DNA of 64,000 bases from HGM04593 sp045592125 (GCA_045592125.1 JAZNUE010000046.1:39330-103329), one strand, 5' to 3'; positions 45,219-54,861 are shown, numbered from the stretch's first letter. Made by a program: numbers and translations. Notes: generated by a model not told the origin, from the letters alone.

Positions 45219-45837
45219 CATCTAGTCTCACTTTCGGCACACAATGCACACCATCCTCGCGATAATATCCGTGAGATTCCCCGGCAGAAATCTCAACTAG
45301 CCTATGCCTTTCGGCGCTCTTGCCTATAGCAATTACCATGAGCGGTTCAAGAGCCAGCCCCAAACTCTCCTTAATCAGCTCCTTCTCAAAAGAAAGGATA
45401 CAGAGCCCATTAAGACCTATCTCCGTTGCCTGTAGCAGCATGCTTTGCACAGATATTCCAAGGTCAATGAATGTGCTTGTCCTTGGTTCTGCCACAGAAC
45501 ACACTATTATAAAGGCATTTGGCTCTTCACCTGGCAAAGGCAATGAAAGTTCCTTGAACCCGCTGCCCATGGATATAAATGGCAGCACCTTGTGCGCCTC
45601 ATCGCCTGTCACCATACGGAAACGCAGCACCTGCTTGTTACGTGCCGAAGCAATCTTGGTATTCACGGCAACAATGCGCCGCAACTGGTCGCTGCGCACT
45701 ATGAACGAATTGTCATAGCCGCGCGTACTGCGGTTCTTTTCAAGAAGCGCAGTCAGGGAATTCCTTGACTTAGGAACCATGCTCCCGCCAAATGCACGGT
45801 GCTGCTCCATTTTCTTCTCAAGATAATTGTCGGCCAT
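45205..45837 (-). CDS. Nitroreductase-family flavoprotein
   Basis: 210 residues. The N-terminal SRNSLTALLEKNRSTRGYDNSFI, with the RSxRxY/F pattern, and ASARNKQVLRFRMVT are the FMN-binding landmarks of the NfsA/NfsB-like fold; the middle GISVQSMLLQATEIGLNGLCILSF is also typical. NAD(P)H-dependent reduction of nitro compounds or quinones; natural substrate unknown. The C-terminal codons lie inside the terminator palindrome. Upstream neighbours are an esterase and a small membrane protein. Confidence 0.88.
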   Translation of the reverse strand: MADNYLEKKMEQHRAFGGSMVPKSRNSLTALLEKNRSTRGYDNSFIVRSDQLRRIVAVNTKIASARNKQVLRFRMVTGDEAHKVLPFISMGSGFKELSLPLPGEEPNAFIIVCSVAEPRTSTFIDLGISVQSMLLQATEIGLNGLCILSFEKELIKESLGLALEPLMVIAIGKSAERHRLVEISAGESHGYYREDGVHCVPKVRLDDLII

Positions 45838-45892
45838 ATACTATTGATATAAAATGTCCTGGGTACAGGGAAGCGGAATCCTGACAAGCTGT

Positions 45893-46444
45893 CTAAATGA
45901 GCCGATGGTTCTTGGCTATCCAGCCGGCAACCTCCCTTGCTCCCTCCTCCGAAAGGTGATGGCCAGATGGAATACGGTGGCACTGCTCCTGGGGATAATG
46001 GCGCAGGAACTCGCCGATATACTTCTCGCCGAAGAGTTCGTCACGGTCGCCAAAGAAGGCATGCACCAAGGGACGGTCTTCTTGAGTGATGTGCTCCTCT
46101 ACCCAATGGTCATATAGGGCATAGGTGCGCACAATCTCATGGGGAACACCTATCTTGGGAAGTTCCTCGCCCGGGAACCAGCAGGGATTCACGGCTATGC
46201 GGGGTATTCCGTTGAGCGTGAGCGTAATGAATGCTCCGAGCGAACTGCCCACAACGAGGTCTATCCCATGTTCACGGATGTAATCAAGTATCTCCTGGCG
46301 GGCCTTGGAAAAATCAGCTTGCGTATAGGTGAACGACTCCACCGTGCAGTCCTCTGGCACAAGGCGCCTGAGCATAGCGCATGTGCTTCCTTGGGCACTG
46401 CCGCCATAACCATATATGTACAGTATCTTTGTCATAAATATCAA
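45893..46444 (-). CDS. YqiA/YcfP-like alpha/beta-hydrolase (esterase)
   Basis: 183 residues. Compact alpha/beta hydrolase: strand KILYIYGYGGSAQG with an oxyanion-type GYGG, nucleophile elbow VVGSSLGAF (Ser near 73), Asp in FFGDRDELF (near 140) and His in IPSGHHLSEE (near 168). Likely carboxylesterase or thioesterase; substrate unknown. The start at 46444 overlaps the stop of the upstream small gene by 4 bp (ATGA), though MTKIL (46435) matches relatives equally. Confidence 0.83.
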   Translation of the reverse strand: MIFMTKILYIYGYGGSAQGSTCAMLRRLVPEDCTVESFTYTQADFSKARQEILDYIREHGIDLVVGSSLGAFITLTLNGIPRIAVNPCWFPGEELPKIGVPHEIVRTYALYDHWVEEHITQEDRPLVHAFFGDRDELFGEKYIGEFLRHYPQEQCHRIPSGHHLSEEGAREVAGWIAKNHRLI

Positions 46445-46662
46445 CGTAAAATCTCGCGTGTGCGTTTCTCGTCATAACGATGGAAGGTCTCCTTGTGCGG
46501 ACGTACAAGAGTTGCCGTGCGCCACAGCAGAGGGTACACCGGTTTGCACAGGAGGAAAACCGCGGCAGCCACGCAGAACGCTGTAAAGCGCGCGGAGCCG
46601 GCGCATCCCCATTGCACTGACAGGTAGACAACCGCAATTGGCCCGAGACTGTCTTGCGTCAT
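46441..46662 (-). CDS. Small membrane protein, unknown
   Basis: 73 residues from the ATG at 46662; the longer frame to 46767 runs through the tRNA-Cys gene and is rejected. Two hydrophobic segments (about 8-19 and 27-46) and a basic tail ending RYDEKRTREILR. Not recognised. Overlaps the esterase by 4 bp. Confidence 0.5.
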   Translation of the reverse strand: MTQDSLGPIAVVYLSVQWGCAGSARFTAFCVAAAVFLLCKPVYPLLWRTATLVRPHKETFHRYDEKRTREILR

Positions 46663-46701
46663 ATAAAATATAAAAGAGTCCCGGTTCTCCGAGACTCTTT
46701 G

Positions 46702-46773
46702 AGGTACCTGGCGGATTCGAACCGCCGTACACGGTTTTGCAGACCGCTGACTAAGCCACTCATCCAAGGTACC
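46702..46773 (-). tRNA. tRNA-Cys (GCA)
   Basis: 72 nt. Acceptor GGTACCT with AGGTACC, discriminator T (U), anticodon loop CTGCAAA giving GCA, T arm GGCGG-TTCGAAT-CCGCC. CCA is not encoded. It has an excellent promoter directly upstream and lies 39 bp before the small membrane gene, so tRNA and mRNA may share a transcript. Confidence 0.93.
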
Positions 46774-46790
46774 AGCGCTTTAAGCGATGA

Positions 46791-46821
46791 CAAAGGTAAG
46801 ACATTTTTTGTGAACAGCAAA
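46791..46821 (-). promoter_or_regulatory. Promoter of tRNA-Cys
   Basis: Minus strand: TTTG (46818-46821), exactly 19 bp, TACCTTTG (46791-46798), a full consensus match like that of tRNA-Glu. Confidence 0.8.
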
Positions 46822-46904
46822 CAAAGAAGCCCCTTTTTTGCTATTTTAGGGTGTTTTTAAGCATTTTATTGCGAATACCCGCAGCATAATCGGTGCGAAA
46901 GCCC

Positions 46905-46912
46905 TATCTTCG
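46905..46912 (+). promoter_or_regulatory. tilS -7 box
   Basis: TATCTTCG (one change from TAnnTTTG), 12 bp before the tilS ATG, so the leader would be very short. Confidence 0.45.
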
Positions 46913-46924
46913 CGGCACGTAGGC

Positions 46925-48238
46925 ATGATTTACAGAGTTGAAAGATACATTGCAGCAAACAAGTTGCTTGCACCAGGAGGCAAGGCACTTGTTGCACTGA
47001 GCGGCGGAGCCGACTCGGTTGCACTGCTTATTGTGCTTGACAAGCTAGGCTACAGGTGCGAGGCAGTACACTGCAACTTCCACCTCCGTGGCGAGGAGAG
47101 CAACCGCGACGAGCAGTTCGTGAAACAGCTGTGCGAGAGGAAAGGCATAGGCCTCACTACCCTGCACTTCGACACAATGGCATACTCCAGGGAGAAAGGC
47201 ATATCAATTGAGATGGCTGCACGCGAGCTCAGGTATGCAGCATTCGAGGAACTACGTAGAGAGAAAGGCGCAGAGGCCATTGCCGTGGCACATCATAGCG
47301 ATGACTCCGCCGAGACACTCCTGCTTAACCTGCTGCGCGGTACAGGGATAAGAGGCCTGTGCGGGATACGGCCCAAGAACGGGTACATAGTCCGCCCGCT
47401 GCTATGCGTAGGGCGCGCCGATATCCTGGAATACCTTAAGTGGCGAGGCGAGGAGTACGTGACAGACAGCACAAACCTTACTGCAGACTACACGCGCAAC
47501 AAGATAAGGCTCGAGCTGATTCCGCTGATGGCAGAAATCAACCCTTCAATCCTTGAGGGTCTTGCCGCTACGGCACGCAGGCTCACCAGTGCTGCCGACG
47601 TATATGAGAATGCCATAGACGAGGCTATAAAGAGAGTAAAGCGAGAGAATATAATTGATACAGAGGCATTGAAGAGAGAGATTGCGCCGCAGAGTGTGCT
47701 GCATGCAATCCTTTCTCCGCTAGGTTTCAGCGGCGCGCAGGTAGAGGACATCTCCGAGAACCTTGGAAGCGGCAGCGGCAAGCAGTTCCATAGTGCCTCG
47801 TGGAGCATTATAAAGGACCGCGGCACCCTGATAATAGCGCCAAGGAACGCGGTAGAATTCGCGCCTGCAGTCCTGCCGCAAGAGGGCCGCGTCGAGACAC
47901 CAACAGGAGTCCTAGGCATATCACAGGGGATATTCGACGGTTCAATACCAAAGGAGCGCTGCATGGCCATGCTCGACGCTTCCAGGCTGTGCCTCCCGCT
48001 TACGCTGCGCAGGGCAGAAAAGGGAGACCGCTTCGCACCGTTCGGCATGCGAGGCACAAGGCTCGTGAGCGACTACCTTACCGACCGCAAGAAGAACATC
48101 CTGGAAAAGCAGCAGCAGATGGTTGTTACCGACGCCACAGGCGCCATCGTCTGGCTTGTAGACGAACGCCCAGCAGCACCCTACTGCATTGACTCGAAGA
48201 GCGAGAGGACCATTGTCCTCAAATGGGAGGCACACTAG
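46925..48238 (+). CDS. tilS: tRNA(Ile)-lysidine synthase
   Basis: 437 residues. PP-loop ATP pyrophosphatase motif ALSGGADSVALL near 25-36, HCNFHLRGEESNRDEQFV near 51-68, and VAHHSDDSAETLLLNLLRGTG near 122. The C-terminal domain (from about 350) carries the tRNA-binding RAEKGDRFAPFGMRGTRLVSDYLTD. Modifies C34 of the AUA-reading tRNA-Ile. The stop shares CTAG with the convergent Sel1 gene. Confidence 0.95.
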   Translation: MIYRVERYIAANKLLAPGGKALVALSGGADSVALLIVLDKLGYRCEAVHCNFHLRGEESNRDEQFVKQLCERKGIGLTTLHFDTMAYSREKGISIEMAARELRYAAFEELRREKGAEAIAVAHHSDDSAETLLLNLLRGTGIRGLCGIRPKNGYIVRPLLCVGRADILEYLKWRGEEYVTDSTNLTADYTRNKIRLELIPLMAEINPSILEGLAATARRLTSAADVYENAIDEAIKRVKRENIIDTEALKREIAPQSVLHAILSPLGFSGAQVEDISENLGSGSGKQFHSASWSIIKDRGTLIIAPRNAVEFAPAVLPQEGRVETPTGVLGISQGIFDGSIPKERCMAMLDASRLCLPLTLRRAEKGDRFAPFGMRGTRLVSDYLTDRKKNILEKQQQMVVTDATGAIVWLVDERPAAPYCIDSKSERTIVLKWEAH

Positions 48239-49527
48239 TCGCTGAGGATAATCAAGGCCTCTCTTGCCTCCTTGCAGCCGCCGTCCTTGGCCTTGCGGAG
48301 CAGCCTTATGCCCTTCTGGCGGTTCTCGGGCACGCCGGTACCATTATAATAGCAGACGCCCAGATAGTATTGCGAATCGGGGAAATCCTGTGCTGCAGCC
48401 AGCCGGAACCACTCCACGGCCTTCGTAAAGTCCTTCTCTACACCCATACCTTCGTAATAGCATACGCCCATATTGTGCTGGGCACGGGGATTCTCTTTCC
48501 CGGCCGCCCTCATAAAGCAGCGTATTGCTTCCTCAGTGCTTTGGGCAACACCCTGTCCTGTGAGGAAACAGAACCCAAGATCGCACAAGGCCTCCTCATG
48601 TCCCTGCTCCGCTGCCTGCGAGAACCACATCACGGCCTTTTCGGCATCCTTGGGCACAATCTTGCCCTCACTGCATATCTGGCCCATCATATACTGCGCC
48701 TCAGGCATGTCATTAGCAACAGCCTTGCCTAGCCACTCAAGGCCTTTATCCTTATCGTTGCCCATGCTCCTGTCAAAGAAGCAGGTAGCAAGCAGATACT
48801 GGGCACTGGCAAGTCCCTGCTCTGCAGCCTGCTCATAAAGGTCCATAGCCACCCGCCAGTCGGGCTCCACCCCAATGCCAAGCTCATAGCAGCAGCCGAG
48901 GTTATATAGGCCCTCAAGACTCCCGTTACTAGCGGACTTTGCATAGAGCATGGCTGCCTCCTCATCGTCCTGCTGTACTCCATACCCGTTAGCATAGCAG
49001 GTGCCAAGATAAGACTGCGCCTCGGCATTGTCCTTCTTTGCCGCCCGCTTGAGCCACTCTACTGCGACCTCATAGTTCCTCTCCACGCCAAGGCCGCTGA
49101 AGTAGCATATGCCAACCGAACATTCAGCGCCGGTATGGCCTTGTGAGGCAGCCATAGTATACCATTCTGCCGCGTCGGATGGCGAAGCACTTATTCCGTA
49201 CCCATACTCGCAGCAGTACCCGGCCGTAAACTGCGCATCGGCATGCCCCTGAACGGCAGACCTTACAAACCATGAGAAGGCCTGCCCATAGTCCTGTTCC
49301 GTACCCTCGCCATAGAAACAGCTCAGGCCACATTCATACTGGGCTGCTGCATGGCCGCCATCGGCAGCGGCTTTCCAATGCCTGAAAGCAGCGGAATAGT
49401 CACCGCCCGCATACGCCTCTGATCCTTTCGCATAGGCAAGCTCCAACGAATCGGTTCTGGTAAGCAAGGCAGCAGGCACATCTAATGCCAGGCAAAGCAA
49501 TACAGATAACAGGAATACTCTTTTCAT
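48235..49527 (-). CDS. Secreted Sel1-repeat protein
   Basis: 430 residues from the ATG at 49527 (MKRVFLLSVLLCLALDVPA), a clean signal peptide; an in-frame ATG at 49560 would bury it. About eleven Sel1/TPR-like repeats of 36 residues cover nearly the whole mature protein, in the form AxxGxAxAQYxLGxCYxxGxGVxxD. A Cys recurs at the same place in most repeats. A periplasmic protein-interaction scaffold is likely. No enzymatic domain. Confidence 0.88.
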   Translation of the reverse strand: MKRVFLLSVLLCLALDVPAALLTRTDSLELAYAKGSEAYAGGDYSAAFRHWKAAADGGHAAAQYECGLSCFYGEGTEQDYGQAFSWFVRSAVQGHADAQFTAGYCCEYGYGISASPSDAAEWYTMAASQGHTGAECSVGICYFSGLGVERNYEVAVEWLKRAAKKDNAEAQSYLGTCYANGYGVQQDDEEAAMLYAKSASNGSLEGLYNLGCCYELGIGVEPDWRVAMDLYEQAAEQGLASAQYLLATCFFDRSMGNDKDKGLEWLGKAVANDMPEAQYMMGQICSEGKIVPKDAEKAVMWFSQAAEQGHEEALCDLGFCFLTGQGVAQSTEEAIRCFMRAAGKENPRAQHNMGVCYYEGMGVEKDFTKAVEWFRLAAAQDFPDSQYYLGVCYYNGTGVPENRQKGIRLLRKAKDGGCKEAREALIILSD

Positions 49528-49674
49528 AGCAATATAAATAAAACAGTCTCTACTGGTCATTTACGCGAACATGCCATCCTGACCGTAGGGAAGAATCTCT
49601 GGAATAGCGACGTATGAGATTCTTCGCACATTCTCTTCTTGGGCAAAAATAAGAATCCAGCAGCCATGCCTAAA

Positions 49675-49709
49675 GGGAAAAGCCCTACACAAGAGCAGGA
49701 TTTTCCCTA
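49675..49709 (-). terminator. Hairpin after the pseudo-protease gene
   Basis: AGGGAAAA (49675-49682) with TTTTCCCT (49702-49709) around a 19-nt loop, 18 bp past the stop at 49727; T-rich on the minus strand. The rest of the 166-bp gap to the Sel1 gene has no other signal. Confidence 0.5.
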
Positions 49710-49726
49710 ATTCGCATAAAAAAACG

Positions 49727-51400
49727 CTACTCACTCAGTTCCTTGAGCCTGTTGGCAGCGTCGGGATGCCCCAGCTCCACCGCCTGTGAGAGATTCTCCT
49801 TAGCAAGCGGCGCATTGCCCTGCCTTGAATATGTGCAGCCTAGCAGATAATACACATCGGCCACGCTGCCATCAAGCCTCCTTGCTTGCTCAAGCGCCAC
49901 GGCGGCGTCCTCAAGAAGGTTCAGCCTGTAGCAGAGAAGACCTTTCTCAAAGTAATAAAGGATATAGCCAGGGTCAATTGATATGGCCTTTTCAAGGTCA
50001 TTCAGTGCCTGCTGGTACATCTTGCATTTCGTTTCGGCCTGTGAACGGATATAATAGAAAGTAGAGCCAAGGCCATAAGGGACAGTCTCTTCATAGAGAT
50101 TATAGTCCATTACCGCGTCGCGGTGGCGCCCTATGGAGTCCTTCATGAGACCACGCCTGAAGAGCAGCGGGGCCGCAAGTTCCGGTTCATTGGAACCGGC
50201 ATGCCTTACTGCACTGTCCATAAGCTCTATAGCCACATCGTAGTTCTTCATCACATACTGGCATTGAGAGGCATTGCTATACACACCGTCCTGCGCGATA
50301 TCAGTCCCTATAAGTGAGGCGTAGCAGGCGTAGGCATCGGAATACCTGCCGGCCTCATACAGGCAGCCGGCCTTGTACTGCAGGCAAAGCGGCAGGCTGT
50401 CGGCAGCAATGGCCTCATCAAGCAGAGAGAGCACATTATCATTGGAAAGCATTGGGTGCGACGGCGCATTGCCGTCTATGACAATGGCGCGTATTGTCTT
50501 TGCCTTGCTGAAGTACACCTCGGCAGGGTTGTCCGTCAAGGAGAGCGCCCTGTCCCATTCCTTTCCTGCGGCATCCATGTCATGGCAATGCTCTGCCAGA
50601 TATTCGGCCTTGCTCATATACCCTTCATAGCTTTCAGGATACGCGGCTATGAAGTCATTCACCGCGTTGGCGAATGAGTCCTTTCCGCCGAACATTGCCT
50701 GCATGTACATGCAAGAAAGCGCTGTTTCCTTGTCTTGGGGCAGCAGCGTACGCAGCCTCATCCCGCTGTAATACCCCAGGCCATATGTGGCAGAGGTTGC
50801 CATAAGGCTGTTATATACAGTCCCGCCAATAGCATAGCTGCATGTGTCGCCTGCATAGGCCGGCTGCATTAGCGCTACAAGCTCGCCGCTGGCATTCACA
50901 AGAGGAAGCCCCTCACTGCCCGCCTGAGCCCGGTCGCCTAGAGTATAATAGGCATTAGAATAGAGGGAATCTATTGCCGACACCATTACACTGCGCACCT
51001 CGCTCTTCTTGCCATAGGAGAGCATGTACAGTTCCGCTCCGGCCGTTACAGGTGCAGAAGAGACAGGCAGATACAGAATCTTCTTGTCGGCGGCCACACG
51101 CAGCCTTACGCAGCCGCAAGTCTCGTCGAGCCCCACAATTCCCAGCACAGGGCGCGCCTTACCCTTGGTATCTACAACAACTGCGCTATCGGCACCCAGC
51201 ATGAGGGAATAAGGGGCAAGGAGGTTGCCGTCTCCATCTACGAACACGGCTGTTCCGCTGCCCTTGAGCACGCCGTCACTGTAGGCAAGCACACTGGCAA
51301 CCGACTGGGCCGCCTTAACAGCCTTCTTGGGCAACCTGGCACCCGCCGATACCGCTACGGCAAGCAATAATGCCGCGAAAAGGGAAAACACTCTCTTCAT
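49727..51400 (-). CDS. Exported trypsin-fold pseudo-protease with TPR repeats
   Basis: 557 residues; signal peptide about 1-20. Residues 30-200 have the layout of an HtrA/trypsin-like domain (SVASVLAYSDGVLKGSGTAVFVDGDG), but the catalytic positions look lost: the usual HV stretch reads APYSLM, and the GNSGGP block reads AGSEGLPL, which puts Glu where Ser is expected. Residues 250-557 form TPR-like helices (DLEKAISIDPGYILYYFEKGLL). Probably a periplasmic binding protein. It follows rlmB by 7 bp. Confidence 0.78.
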   Translation of the reverse strand: MKRVFSLFAALLLAVAVSAGARLPKKAVKAAQSVASVLAYSDGVLKGSGTAVFVDGDGNLLAPYSLMLGADSAVVVDTKGKARPVLGIVGLDETCGCVRLRVAADKKILYLPVSSAPVTAGAELYMLSYGKKSEVRSVMVSAIDSLYSNAYYTLGDRAQAGSEGLPLVNASGELVALMQPAYAGDTCSYAIGGTVYNSLMATSATYGLGYYSGMRLRTLLPQDKETALSCMYMQAMFGGKDSFANAVNDFIAAYPESYEGYMSKAEYLAEHCHDMDAAGKEWDRALSLTDNPAEVYFSKAKTIRAIVIDGNAPSHPMLSNDNVLSLLDEAIAADSLPLCLQYKAGCLYEAGRYSDAYACYASLIGTDIAQDGVYSNASQCQYVMKNYDVAIELMDSAVRHAGSNEPELAAPLLFRRGLMKDSIGRHRDAVMDYNLYEETVPYGLGSTFYYIRSQAETKCKMYQQALNDLEKAISIDPGYILYYFEKGLLCYRLNLLEDAAVALEQARRLDGSVADVYYLLGCTYSRQGNAPLAKENLSQAVELGHPDAANRLKELSE

Positions 51401-51407
51401 AGGCCCT

Positions 51408-52151
51408 TTACTGGAGATGACGCTGGCGCACAGCCTCGTACAGTATTACGCCTGTGGCTACGGAAACGTTCAGTGACTCAATATTTCCAAGCTGGGGTAT
51501 TGAGACCCAGTCGTCGCACAATGCGAGGTGCTCGCGCGGAATACCGGTATCCTCGGCACCCATCACAATGCATACAGGCCCGGTGAAACCGGCCTGCGTG
51601 TAGTTCATCGTGCCCTTTTCGGTAGCACATATAATGCGCACTCCCGACGCCTTCAGATACTTCAGTGTCTCGGTAATGTTCTTCTCGCGGCACACAGGAA
51701 GGGTGTGCAGCGCTCCTGCCGATGTCTTTACCGCGTCGGCATTCACCGTAACGCTGTTATGGGCAGGAAGTATTATCGCGTCGGCACCGGCACAGTCGCA
51801 TGTGCGGGCTATTGAGCCGAAGTTACGCACATCGGTTATGCCGTCGAGCAGCACCAGCAGCGGGTTCTTTCCCTCCTCATAGAGTGTAGGCACGAGAGTG
51901 TCGACACGGGCATACTCTACCGCCGAGATATATGCGATTACGCCCTGGTGGTTCTTGCGTGTTATGCGGTTAAGTTTCTCCACCGGCACACGCACTACCG
52001 GAACGGTGCGCCCTTTAAGAGCGGCAAACAGCTCGCGGGAGAGCTCGCTCTGTATATCACGCTTCACCAGAATCTTGTCTATCTCCTTGCCGGCGTCAAG
52101 CGCCTCAAGTACGGCGCGCACGCCAAAAATCATTTCATTTGCATTTATCAT
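51408..52151 (-). CDS. rlmB: 23S rRNA (guanosine(2251)-2'-O)-methyltransferase RlmB-like
   Basis: 247 residues from the ATG at 52151 (MINANEMIFGVRAVLEAL); a start 7 codons earlier is possible. N-terminal L30e-like RNA-binding domain, then SPOUT methyltransferase with LDGITDVRNFGSIARTCDCAG, VMGAEDTGIPRE and PQLGNIESLNVSVATGVILYE. Methylates G2251 in the peptidyl-transferase P loop. Gap of 79 bp after the recN stop. Confidence 0.92.
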   Translation of the reverse strand: MINANEMIFGVRAVLEALDAGKEIDKILVKRDIQSELSRELFAALKGRTVPVVRVPVEKLNRITRKNHQGVIAYISAVEYARVDTLVPTLYEEGKNPLLVLLDGITDVRNFGSIARTCDCAGADAIILPAHNSVTVNADAVKTSAGALHTLPVCREKNITETLKYLKASGVRIICATEKGTMNYTQAGFTGPVCIVMGAEDTGIPREHLALCDDWVSIPQLGNIESLNVSVATGVILYEAVRQRHLQ

Positions 52152-52230
52152 AATTGCAGGTATATTTTTCAAGAATTATTCTTACAGGAACTGCCTGGAT
52201 ATATATAGTCCCTTGCTATATATCTCTCTA

Positions 52231-53892
52231 TCATTTCTTTGCCAGCAGTCCGCGCGCATTGTCAAGCGCAGCCTCGGTAAGCACCTCGCCGCTCATCATC
52301 TGGGCAATCTCCCGTACCCGTTCCTCTTGCCCGAGCCCAACAATGCTGGTAACCGTTCCCTTCGCAGTCTCCTGCTTGTACACCTTGTAATGGCTGGAAC
52401 CAAGCGCAGCCACCTGTGGAAGGTGAGTAATGCTCAGTACCTGGCACAGGCCGCCTGCCATCTGCTGCATAATGCGTCCCATGCGTTCGGCCAGGACGCC
52501 CGACACGCCTGTATCCACCTCGTCAAAAATTAGCGTAGGCTGCCTGGTGCCTGAGGCTATAAGCGACTTGAGGGCAAGCATCACGCGCGCCATCTCGCCG
52601 CCCGAGGCAACGTCGCTCAGCGGCTGGGGAGCGCTGCTGCTGTTGGCCGAGAAGAGGAACACCACGTCGTCGCAGCCCGCCGGGGTAAAGCCTTCGACCG
52701 GCCTGAAGCTTACCTCAAAGCGTATCATAGGCATTCCAAGCGTCACAAGTATTGCCACAATCTTCTCCTGCAGTTCCGACGCCGCCTTCTTTCTTGCAGC
52801 AGTAAGTTCTCCAGCCATTGCGGCGAGCCTGCCGGCGCTCTCCTCAATCTGCCTCTCCATCTCCTTTATGCCGTCATCGCCAAAGGCTATGCTGTCGAGC
52901 CTTGCGCTATAGTCGGCAGCAAGGGCAATCAGCCCCTCGACATCCTCTACCCTATGTTTCTTAACAAGGGAGTATATCTGTGCCACCCTGTTCTCCACAA
53001 ATTCCAGGCGCGACGGCGCGAACTGCACGCGCCCGGCACGCTGCTGAATCTCCTCGCAGCAATCCTTGAGCTCAATGCAGTTGCTCTCGAGCCTGTCGGC
53101 CAGTTCCTGTGCAGCAGGATAGTGCGCTGCAATGCGCGAAAGGGCCGTAGAGGCCTCGCGAAGCACCTGCAGCATGCTGCGTTCGTCGCTGTCAATGGCA
53201 CTGTATGCCCCGTAGAGCGCCGCCTGTATCTCCTCGGCATGCGACAGTTCCTGCAGTTCCTGCTCCAGTTCCTCAAGCTCGCCGCTCTTGAGCGACGCGC
53301 CCTCGAGTTCCTCAAGCTGGAAACGCAGCCACTCCTCGTCGCGGCGCGCCTCGTCAAGTGCCTTCTTGCGGGCAGCAAGCCCGCGCTGCAAGGCAAGGTG
53401 AGCCTCATATGCCGTCCTGTACACGGCCAGCTGCGCCTGGCAGCCGGCCAGCGTATCGAGCACGCCAAGCTGGTAGTTCCTGTCACCAAGCAGCAGGTTC
53501 TGGTGCTGCGAGTGTATGTCAATGAGCCTTGAGCCCACTTCCTTGAGCAGGGATACATTCACAGGGGTATCGTTAATGAAAGCCCTGCTCCTGCCGCTGC
53601 CGGATAGCTCGCGGCGTATTATGCACTCCTGGTCATAGTCAATGTCATTCTCGGCAAACAGAGGCTCAAGCCCAAATCCCTTGAGGTCAAAGAGGCCCTC
53701 GATTACGCAGCGGTCTGCCCCTTCGCGTATCGCCTTTACATCGGAACGCTGGCCAAGCAGCATGGCAATGGCCCCAAGGAAGACCGACTTTCCGTGGCCC
53801 GTCTCGCCAGTAATGACAGAAAAGCCAGGCAAGAAATCAATCTCTACCTGCTCTATGAGTGCAAAATTGCGTATAGTAATATGCTTCAGCAT
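52231..53892 (-). CDS. recN: DNA repair protein RecN
   Basis: 553-residue SMC-like ATPase for double-strand break repair. Walker A is TGETGHGKSV, with His where most RecN have Ala; the pattern still fits a P loop. A coiled-coil middle (about 155-365) splits the ATPase, and the C-terminal half has LSDVASGGEMARVMLALKS and LIFDEVDTGVSG. Lies 48 bp after the coaBC/DUF4835 gene. Confidence 0.94.
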   Translation of the reverse strand: MLKHITIRNFALIEQVEIDFLPGFSVITGETGHGKSVFLGAIAMLLGQRSDVKAIREGADRCVIEGLFDLKGFGLEPLFAENDIDYDQECIIRRELSGSGRSRAFINDTPVNVSLLKEVGSRLIDIHSQHQNLLLGDRNYQLGVLDTLAGCQAQLAVYRTAYEAHLALQRGLAARKKALDEARRDEEWLRFQLEELEGASLKSGELEELEQELQELSHAEEIQAALYGAYSAIDSDERSMLQVLREASTALSRIAAHYPAAQELADRLESNCIELKDCCEEIQQRAGRVQFAPSRLEFVENRVAQIYSLVKKHRVEDVEGLIALAADYSARLDSIAFGDDGIKEMERQIEESAGRLAAMAGELTAARKKAASELQEKIVAILVTLGMPMIRFEVSFRPVEGFTPAGCDDVVFLFSANSSSAPQPLSDVASGGEMARVMLALKSLIASGTRQPTLIFDEVDTGVSGVLAERMGRIMQQMAGGLCQVLSITHLPQVAALGSSHYKVYKQETAKGTVTSIVGLGQEERVREIAQMMSGEVLTEAALDNARGLLAKK

Positions 53893-53940
53893 TTCAGAAG
53901 CCGTTTAAATTTCCATAAAACTAATTCTCAGGAACAGCGC

Positions 53941-54861
53941 CTAGCTATTATTCCTGGTTATCTTGTCCCACTCCGATGACAAGGAAGGGTTTATCTCGGA
54001 GAGAATCCTTACCACATCCCTCTTCTCGTCGGGCGTGCATTTTGAATAGACGTTGACAATCTCGTCGGCCTTGTATTCGGTAAACAGCCTTGTAAAGTTG
54101 GCCATAGGACGGTCCTCGTACGCTTTCTTGAGCAGTGAGATACTCTCGGTTATCGCCTTGCGGCCGCCGTCAGCATTCTTGAACATTGTATCAAGCCCGA
54201 GCCTATGGTAGCGGTACATGAGCTTGCGCACAGGTTCAAGGGCGCCATTCATGTAGTCATCAATTACCGAGTAGCGGTTGTTGCTGCTGCCGCCGGCCCT
54301 CCATCCCGCATCGCCAAGGTTCTGGGCATTGTTGGCAATGGTGAGCGCCTTGTTCAGGAACTCGCTGCCGCCAAGCTCACCCATGGAGTCGAGGTCCATG
54401 CCAATAATCATGTACACATAGAACGCCACTACTGCCGTAAGGTTGTTATCGAGGTTATCCTCAATGAACTCCAGGCGGTCGTAGGGCTGGTACTTGAACT
54501 TTATGCTGGCATCCTCATACATGAAAAGCACCGAATTGTACGAAGAGCCGAACACGGGGCGCGTGGCCTGCACCATTAGCGAGCAGTCGAAAGAACCGTC
54601 ATTGGCATAGGAGTTCACAACAAAATTGAAGCTGCATGCTATACGCTCGTTCTCCTCATAGGTGTTGCTTGTCCACTTACGGCTGTTGATGAACTCGGAT
54701 AGCGCGTCCTTGAGCATTGTAAAGGCCTCGGTATTAGAGCCCTGCACCTTTGATGCATTGAGGTTTACCGTTGCGTTGATTTCCTCGCCCTCGGCACTGG
54801 CGAAGGACGGCACCAGCAGCATGGCAAGCACGACAAGCAGCCTTGCAAGGCGAGAGACCAC
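53941..54861 (-). other. DUF4835/PorD-like portion, possible internal GTG start at 54861
   Basis: If translated from the GTG at 54859-54861 the product is 306 residues and begins MVSRLARLLVVLAMLLVPSF, a textbook signal peptide with cleavage after ASA. In relatives the DUF4835 gene stands between coaBC and recN as its own gene; the family has been linked to the type IX system (PorD), which I recall but could not check. Position before recN is the same here. Confidence 0.6.

Noticed and set aside
46663..46767. N-terminal extension of the small membrane gene
   Set aside because: It is the antisense-free strand of tRNA-Cys itself; translation through a tRNA gene is not credible.
52231..53892. 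RecN Walker A damage (GETGHGKS)
   Set aside because: His replaces the usual Ala in a variable position of the P loop; Gly-Lys-Ser is intact, so it is probably functional.
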